A DNA stretch of 64,000 nt, taken from the NCBI RefSeq assembly GCF_000226095.1, contig NC_016472.1, forward strand, positions 7,812,001 through 7,876,000, written 5' to 3'. The notes below the pieces were generated by a model that did no database searches, was not told where the DNA came from, and worked only from the letters and a program-made list of their open reading frames with translations. The position numbers were made by a program, and so were the translations under genes. Below are positions 56,557 to 64,000 of the stretch, piece after piece (position 1 is the first letter of the stretch; each line of letters begins with the position of its first letter). This DNA is from Thermothelomyces thermophilus ATCC 42464. Taxonomy: Eukaryota; Ascomycota; Sordariomycetes; Sordariales; Chaetomiaceae.

Positions 56557-58140
56557 GGGTAGGGTTTCGTCGCGTGCCTGGGATCGGATGTCTCCGCTCG
56601 CTTGGATGGCTCGGCGATGGTGCGCGATCCTTGCTTCGTACCCGACCTCGCAATCACGGGGCAGCAAAAACATGCGCCAGTGGTGATTTGGGATGAGAAG
56701 TAACCCGGCTCGTCTGGGTGTGTTTTATTCCTTACGCGCTTTGCAGAGTCGGCGCGGTACGTGCGACTCCTGCCTCTGGCTGCGCGCATAACGTCAGCTA
56801 TCTCTCCACCACTCGCCCCGGCAACTGAGCCAACAACGCTCTCTGGATCATGAACTCCAGAGGGTCGCCATTCTCAACTTTCACTACTGGTAAACCACCA
56901 CCTGCGACGTCTTTGGGTTCATGAAGCTGCCCATACGTCCGACGTTGCCCTCAATCTTCGGCCGCCTTAACACAACGTCATACACGTAAGGCGCCTCGAG
57001 CAGGAACGCCACAGGGCTATCCACCCTCAGAGGGATGTCGCGGAAAACTACGTTCAGATGGCTTCATTGTTCGCACCGTCACATGCCTTGTGGCACTGTA
57101 TTTGGCAGTTGGCATTGTCCGACATTTGATGTTGCGGGCTCTGCTTGTTCAACACTGTCGGCGGCTGCACCGATGTCAAAAAAATGACGCCACGGCTCGA
57201 TTAAATTTGGGTTTTCCCATGCCGATGCAGCAACCTGCGCCAAGCAGTGGACGGCAAAAAAAAAAAAAAAAAAAAAAAAATAAGAAGGATGAGCGGTGCC
57301 TTCATGTGAAGAATATTCAGTCGCAATGAGACACGCCCTGCCTTGGAACCAACAAAGTGAAAAACCAACCTCTGCCGGGGACCGTTTCGCGGAAGTCGAT
57401 TTGACAGACGCAAACTCAACGCGGCATGATATCCAGGACCAGACAGTGCAAACGGACGGAGCCATATGATGGGATTCACTCTGGCGAGTGGCACAAGGCG
57501 TCGGCAGTATCAAACAAATGATTGAACTTCGCCACTTCCTTTCGAGCAATTTCGAGCAATCACCATCACCCTGAGTGCCCTAGTACCGCCATTTATCCTT
57601 AGATTTACACGTCAGAGAGCGTATTCCCGGGGTATAAGGAGACTTGGGTCGTCGTCGTGAAGTTTACAAGTCATCCAGTGAGCCGATTTAGCCAATTCAA
57701 CTCTTTCTGAGCATGCTATCCATGAGCAATCCTTGAATACAGCAGAATTAATTGCCGGGCATCTCCCGACCTACTGATCCCTATCTGGGTAGCTCTAACT
57801 GAAGATTCGAAGAAGACAAAGCAAGGACTGCGTCAAATGACTGCCAGATAAGCGATGGCTTGCATCTCAAGCCTGTGGCTTAAGCCGAGGCTGTCGAGTT
57901 TATTATGTCTCGAGGTACTTTTCAACACGAGCACAAGCCCTTCTGCGACCTTGTCGCTCACAATTGCGTCAATGTTCCCAAGGACACGGTTCCGATGTGA
58001 CGGTCAACTCCCCCCTTATTATAGTCGAAGGATCAGCTTTGGGTTAGCTATTCTTCGCCTTGTTTCTTCAACTTTTCCTTTTCTTTGAACTCCACCATCG
58101 CCGTCCAGTTGTTCATTGAGATTTTGATACTTAACCCAAC
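56557..58140. other. Intergenic with a poly-A run
   Basis: No gene recognised. An A25 run lies at 57,256-57,280. A pyrimidine-rich stretch (58,060-58,090) precedes the next ATG. Confidence 0.45.
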
Positions 58141-59205
58141 ATGGCGGTACAAGGCCACCTCTTCCATTTCGAGCTCCAAAGCCCACCATTTATGCCCTCT
58201 GTCTTCTGCCAGCCAGTCGGCATTGGCGGGCCACAGGGTCCCGGGCTATTAGACTTTCCTGTCTGGCCAATCCTCGTGCCCGCTGCCGACGGCTTCCGGG
58301 TATGCTATACCGACGACGAGGACTTCCGCGACGCCTACCTGGCACGGGGCTTCTGCGGCCTCGATGCCGCGTTCAGGGACCAGTTCGACCACGACTGCCA
58401 CCGGCAAGCTGTTCACGTTGCGCCCACCGTCCGGGAAGAGAAACTGGGCAGGCCGAAGCAAACCAGCCAGGATGGGGGCAGCCAGAAGGGGAAAAGCCGC
58501 TCCTCGCGAAACGATCAGGAGGAGAGCATGCTTCAGACCATGTTCGAGCCCTTTTCCGTCTTTGATTACCTCTCCCTGCCCGTCCCGCGCTTCTTCATGA
58601 ACGCCGTGCGTCTCGTGCGGCCGTACGTGGACAAGCTGACAAGGTGCACCCTCACCTTGTTCGGGGTCATGTGCTACATCAGCTTCCTCGCCATGCCCGT
58701 CATCGCCCTGGCTCTGCTCGCCGTGACGGGCATCGTGGGCGCGGTCATCTTGTCGCTGGAGAACCTCGGGCTGATCAAGCCTGGCACTTTGGACCCCCCG
58801 AATCCGGGCAAGCGCGTTCCGGCGACGGCAAAGATATCAGCAGCAGCAGCAACGACCAGCCCGATTCCGCGCCCCCGCGTCGCCGCCGCCGCCGCCGCCG
58901 ATCCCACCATGGCCACTACGACGCGCCGAGCTGCCACGGCCAACCACAAAGACATTTACAAAGACAACTACGACGACGACGTCGTCGGAAAAGAAGAGCC
59001 GTTCGAGCTGGTACCGAGAATGTCGTCCGCTAAGGCGGCCAGCAGCGAAGCCGACGAGAGCGGCATCGCAACTGTCGAGACGTTGCGTCGGCGGCTGCAG
59101 CAGAGGAAGCTTCAGCAGCAGCAGCAGCAACAGCAGCAACAGCGCAACGTCCGGATCTTCGCGCCGGGCTACTCTCCTCACGGCTGGGACCGGGTGGACT
59201 CGGAT

Positions 59206-59237
<32 letters not shown>

Positions 59238-59298
59238 GGACGGCACTAGTGGCCGTGCCACCCCGCCGTCGTGGAGCTCGTTCGCTGCTGAGGCCTGA
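58141..59298 (+). CDS. Hypothetical protein with membrane segments, polyQ and acidic tail
   Basis: Single open frame of 385 aa; no known family recognised. Residues 1-110 are a compact region with Phe, Tyr and acidic residues (GFRVCYTDDEDFRDAYLARGF). A hydrophobic region at about 160-205 (CTLTLFGVMCYISFLAMPVIALALLAV and on) could be one or two membrane spans. It is followed by an Ala/Pro/Thr-rich linker, a glutamine tract (QQQQ-rich, about 320-332) and a run of Asp/Glu (355-370). The start follows a pyrimidine-rich leader and AACCCAAC. Codon use is GC-rich, like neighbouring real genes. The CAG-repeat and GAC/GAG-repeat stretches are likely length-variable. An intron in the low-complexity part cannot be excluded. 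Confidence 0.65.
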
Positions 59299-59378
59299 TA
59301 AGGCTACGCCGGGTAACTAATAAGGTTTTCATTCAAACTCGGGCTCGGATATGGCGCAGGGTGTACGTGCGTGCGTGC

Positions 59379-59413
<35 letters not shown>

Positions 59414-60210
59414 TCTCGTTAATGCGCTGCTTAACTCACTTGAGTGAGGCGTTAGCTTCAGCCTTTTTTTTTTGTTTGGGAATGGTGAGGGGGGGAAAAA
59501 GGTACGATCGTGTATGCATCGTGGCGGTTGGAGAGAGGGGTAGTTAACAACAGGAGCCCAGGACAGGCGTTCATTGGTGGTTTTCGTCGTTTGTTGATTC
59601 AGGGTCGGTGTTGGCCGGAAGCTGCTGAATAATTCAAGCTCAGGGGGGAATCATGCGATATTACTACACGATGGCAGCACCTGTCAATTTCCTGGGCAGT
59701 TACACTACCTGGTCACCTCTAGAAATTGATTTCTTGGATTCCTAATATAAGTCGTGAAAAGACGACGCCCAAGAATGCTCTTTGAAAGTCTCTGATCCAT
59801 CACCCAAAGAAAATGGCAAGTCTTAATTACTCAATTCAACTTCGCCGCTCCCCCGATTTCTGATCAGTCTCCTAGTTGGCCAATTCAGCCTCAGTGTAGC
59901 CAGGCAAATGTTTGTTTGCCAGTTTCTGCAGGGAATCAAACAAACGGACAGGGAGAGTCCATTTTGACCATGTCCATCAAGTTGATTGAACGCAAGGCCG
60001 GGCTGTGAAATAATACTGATTTCAGAAGACTCGCAGGGTCAAAGGATGAACGCTTGGAAACGCTTTGAATTAACATTAGGTATCTCTGTTCAAACGCGCA
60101 TTGCCCCGACGCTCGTCTCCTTTGACGTCACACCAGGACCACCTTCCACCCGACATGTTTCTCCCATGTCCTTCGCGCCCTCGCCCGGATGATCCTCTTG
60201 CTGGCTGGGC
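59299..60210. repeat. Intergenic with a GT microsatellite
   Basis: A (GTGC)n/(GT)n tract spans about 59,364-59,411, with a T9 run near 59,466. No ORF of note. Confidence 0.7.
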
Positions 60211-60775
60211 TTAGAGGACAGCGACGACTCCGAGGAAGCCGGCGAGGGCGACGGCCATGCCGAGCAGGCCGGTCGGGCGGCTGGCCGCGTTGTCCCTGTC
60301 ACCGCCGCTGGAGCCTTCGCTGTCGTTGTCGTTGTCGTTGTCATCGTTATCGTCATCGTCGTCGCTGTCCGAGCCAGAGCTGCCGGCGGCGTTGGTGCAC
60401 TTAGGCAGGGAAGCCATGGAAGCGGTAACGTCGGAAAGGTCGGGCATCAGGTCGCCGCAGTACTTGGAGGCGGCACTGAAGGCGTCCTTGTTCTCTTCCA
60501 CGATGGAAGAGTACTTGTCCGCGATGCTCGAGTAGGCCGATTGGACGTCGGGCGGGACCGTGACCTGGCAGATGTCGGTGATGGTTGCGCTGGCCAGCTC
60601 CGAGTTCCACGAGGCGATGGCAGGGTCAGTGGCAGTCGGAATCGCCGTCGCCAAAGTCTGGAGTTCCGACAAAGCGGAGACACTGGGGGTCGTAGCTAGC
60701 TTGGGGGGCGCGCAGCTGCAGGAAGTTGGCGCTGGCCACGCCGGCGAGGCTCAGGAGGACGCTCTGGGAGATCAT
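60211..60775 (-). pseudogene. Small GPI-anchored cell-surface protein, frameshifted at a homopolymer
   Basis: ATG at 60,775 starts a signal peptide (MISQSVLLSLAGVASA) and a mature N-terminus FLQLRAP. The protein then continues in another frame: SVSALSELQTLATAIPTATDPAIASWNSEL (shown in parts), two conserved-looking cysteines (TDICQ, SKYCGD), an Asp/Asn-rich repeat linker, and a GPI attachment signal with the hydrophobic end GLLGMAVALAGFLGVVAVL. The switch coincides with a run of six G (60,703-60,708, plus strand); one base fewer would join the two frames into about 187 aa. It is either an assembly error or a real inactivation. The overall layout is that of fungal infection-structure or cell-wall GPI proteins. 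Confidence 0.65.
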
Positions 60776-63700
60776 CTTGTTTGTTGTACGGGCTCCGGTT
60801 CTTGGGGATTCCGGCTTGGTCAGGTGTGGAGAATGTCCTGAAGGAGGGTGGGAGACAACTTGATGGCTGAAGGAATGGCGTTGTGTCAGAGAGAGTTGGG
60901 AACGGGAAAAGGGGCCGGAGGGAGGGGGAGTTTTAAATGCTCTCTCCCCCTTTCCGTCTCTGCCGTTGACATCGCTTTCCTTGACGAGTTTAGCAAGAAC
61001 GGGCATCCTGCCCTCTATCCCGCTTTGGTTACCATGTTTGGGAGCGCAGTTGAGGTCAGCCCTGTGAGGTGCAGACTCGCTACTGGATACTAGGGATGAC
61101 CAAGACGCTACACCAGACGCTAGCTTCATCTAAGTTGGGTCCGTTGATGTCCTTGTGGTTTCGGCACGAATTCTCGCACTTGATAGGCTGAAGAACCCAA
61201 GCCCAAGCCTGGGCCCCAGATCTCTTTTTTCTTCAGCTCGATCTTGGCGCTTCAGCCTAGTGGCTCCTGGGAAATAACGAGTCGACAGACATCTCGCAGT
61301 CGTGTCTCCTTCAGGTTCCGCCAGGTGGGCCGTGACGCTGCCGCATAATTATCCAGCAGATCAGAGGCTGTGGCCGAGACGTCGCGTGCAAACGTGGAAT
61401 CGTTCGATAAGGTTAACAGAGAGGAGTACCGTTGCACATCGGATGACTCAGTCGTTTCTGTGGAGTTTTGTTACACTACCTTTACTTCGAAACCCTTGGG
61501 ATTTTCACCGTCCTGACAGAATCTCAGTCCCTCGACCGTGCGTTGTCGAAGTCTCGCTCTCCTGGACAACTCTGGGGAACTTGACTGCCAAGCCATCCCG
61601 GGCCCGTGGCTGAGCTCTGAGATGCACACAAGCCACACAAACTCCTTCGTCAGGGGAACCCAGACCGCGCGCTTTCTGGGCGTCGATCAGCTTTGTGACG
61701 GACCGCGTTTGGGCTGTCAGACCGGCCTGTTTTAGTCCCGATTCCAGTGATTATCCCACCAATGGACATCAACCGGTCGACGATTGACACTCCCCTCCAT
61801 ACTCGGCGTGCTGTGTGGGAATAGGCACCCAAAGCTTTGTTCTGGGCAAGAGATGGTTTTGGTTCGAAGAAACTTGAGTCGGTTCCTGCGTAACGTTACA
61901 CTACAAGAATGCCATCAGAATTGAGCCCTCGCAGTATGCATGTTTCAGATTATTCGCGGAGCAAGATCCCTTTTGTTAAGATATCGAGACGCGACCACGG
62001 AGGACCGACTAATTACAGTCGTATGGATTCTTTTTTCGCTCCCAGGATGCGAGACACACCTGGGGAAGTCGAGTTTGAAGTTTATTGGTCCTCTATTTAG
62101 GCAGTTTTGCCTCGGGGTTTGTTTCTAAAAGGCAGGTTGCGCACGGTATGGAGTTACAGGACTTCGGCTGCGACCCACTAATTAACGGCATTAACCCACC
62201 AGCTTTGGGAAGGAGGTAGGTACCCTCTGCAAGGAAAACAGCACTTTCCATCCTTCCAGTCGCAACGCGGCAGCTCGAAGCGATAAAGTAAGTTAAAAAC
62301 CAGTAGAATGAATGCGCTCACTGGACATAGGCGGGACATGCATTGCCTTCGGTTTGTGAATGCATGGGCGTACATTACACCTACGGGCTGGGCTTACTGG
62401 GCATCATGTATGTATGTACATATGTACATACATTGTATGTGCAACAACATACAGCAACAGTTAACGGTTCGTCGGTTACCAAACCGGCGCAGGGCAGTCT
62501 CTCTTGAGTGAAGGGCAACCTGCTCCCTCGTTTCACTTTTCCTCCCATTTTTCTTTCGTTTTCGCCTCCTTCAAAGACCCGATTTGCGAAAGTCGATGAC
62601 ACTGCTAACTTTTTGCGGCGTGTCTAGGTCCCATTGTTCACCTCCGTCCATGCCAAAGCATGTTACGTCCCTACCGCTGCGCCGGACTCAACCTGTAATG
62701 GTGGGTTGCGGCCTCTTTCACCAAGCTCCTCCCGGCAGATCTTATCGGGAATGTACCTCAAACGAAAGGACCTGATATAGTTGGAAGTTTCGCCTCAAAA
62801 CTGGCGGAGTGGGAGGGAGAGAGAGAAGGAAAGAGAGGAACTACACGCAGCCTCGCGTCTACGCATGGCCCAATCTAGTGAATATCTCGGGACCTGTGGA
62901 ATCGAAACTAACCCGCGCAGTGGGACAACCCAACTCCATCACTCAGCATTAGAAATAGGGGAGTTAAACTCAACGAGTACCGCAGTGGATGCGAAAGACA
63001 ATACCCGGGGGGAAGGGGAAGGAGGGCGGGGGGGTACGAACCGCCAGTCAAGCACCCAGACGGGCACCAGCTATCGACTTACCCGTCTATCAGTTGAGCA
63101 CCAAGGTCACTTCTGCGGCTCCGCCGAGCTTTCAAAAATACCGATCACGAGACGCATCCACACCAGTGTAGCCGGGTGCTGTTCAGGGTTCTGCTCCCCG
63201 AAAAAGTGGGATCCACAGCCTGGCGGATATGCCTAGTACCGTGAGCCGCCGCCACCCCTTAAAAAGCGTAAGGAGGGGGTATTTCGAATAAGGAATAGGT
63301 GGCGTGATGGTAGCGATCCCGGTGCAGCAAAGCTAATTAGGACTGAGGGAGAGAGGGGAGTTGGGCCGGGGGAGGGAGGGAGGGTTGGGATGGACATGTG
63401 AGATGGTGCTGAATGTGTGGCGACGAAATGTCTGCATCGGGCAGGTCCTGGTCGTTTGCGCACTTTAGTAGGTCAGGTACCTTAGCCATGGAGGTTCGCT
63501 TCCTTTCTTAGGATTAATTATGTGCATCCTTCCGAATCCTCCGCTCTTCGTGATGTTCACGTAATTACTTGCGGCTTACCGGTCACAAAGAGGCGAGACC
63601 CATATCCTTTCCCGGTTAAGGCTCTAAGCCCATAATTATTACTGATGCGAGTTTGACTTGTAGCCGACTTTCACTTGGTGGGTGAAGGTCACCGCTGCTA

Positions 63701-64000
63701 CGAAGGGCATGATTCAATACACTGACATCCGCCGGAGATAAGCTACAGCGTGGACAGCAGATCAATTAGAAGTCATCAGGAAGTAAGTTCAGCACTTTCA
63801 CTCCATGCGCGTCGCTCCGGTGGTTCTGCAAGTCGAACCAACAGTCGAAAACCGCGGCGCAGTAGTCGCAACGGAGGTCAGACTATACATCCGGCATCGA
63901 AAGTTAGTTCAATATCTTGACAGTAGGACCCCCCGTAAAAAGGGGTAAAAGAAGCCTAAGGGAGGGAGGTAAAGGGGGGGGGGGGGGGGGCGAGTTAGTA
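60776..64000. other. Long terminal intergenic region, no gene recognised
   Basis: Over 3.2 kb with only short ORFs on both strands and no motif I can name. The immediate 60,776-60,950 part is the promoter of the GPI protein gene. A G17 run at 63,974-63,990 ends the window. Confidence 0.45.

Noticed and set aside
1-64000. tRNA or rRNA genes
   Set aside because: Searching by eye for B-box-like GGTTCGA patterns gave only isolated matches without a cloverleaf; a tRNAscan run would be decisive.

Overview
This window looks like a chromosome segment of a filamentous ascomycete, most likely a Sordariomycete and possibly a Chaetomiaceae-like Sordariales species. That placement is inference. It rests on GC-rich genes with short GT-AG introns (about 55-180 bp), fungus-typical gene families, and a large AT-rich block whose mutations look like repeat-induced point mutation (RIP): CpA/TpG changed to TpA, with reading frames broken almost only by TAA and TAG.

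Positions 1-30,420 are a stack of nested LTR retrotransposons. Element A (1-6281, its 5' end outside the window) is an intact, un-RIPped Ty3/gypsy chromovirus with gag, pol in the -1 frame and a 3' LTR. It also carries an antisense gene between pol and the LTR that encodes a Cys6 zinc-cluster-like, coiled-coil protein. A sits inside a RIPped relative, B (6282-8901). Element C (8944-24617) has its 5' LTR interrupted by a solo LTR, which is itself interrupted by full-length element D (9426-17023, minus strand). C and the two inserts inside it are bounded by readable 5-bp target-site duplications. Outermost and oldest is a RIPped Ty1/copia element, E, on the minus strand (about 24.6-30.4 kb). C and D keep RIPped copies of the antisense gene. 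Both also have a sequence next to the LTR that is complementary to the start of the predicted transcript, which suggests Tf1-like self-priming instead of tRNA priming.

From about 30.5 kb to the end the DNA is ordinary genic sequence with wide spacers. The genes are a zinc-less MDR quinone reductase-like enzyme; a seven-exon pectate lyase (PL1); a BTB/POZ protein; an APH-type kinase-like protein; a jacalin-like plus aerolysin-like secreted protein; a 15-exon ribose-phosphate pyrophosphokinase with a 7-nt microexon; a PTEN/Tep1 lipid phosphatase; a Pom33/TMEM33 ER and nuclear-pore protein with a 16-nt microexon; a single-pass membrane protein; a Cdc25/rhodanese-like phosphatase (Ibp1/Ych1 type); a hypothetical protein with membrane segments, polyglutamine and an acidic tail; and a small GPI-anchored protein interrupted by a homopolymer frameshift. 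They do not form an obvious cluster. PRPP synthetase, Tep1 and Pom33 are housekeeping genes.

Exon boundaries were derived by hand from splice signals, frame continuity and family motifs, and no database search was possible.
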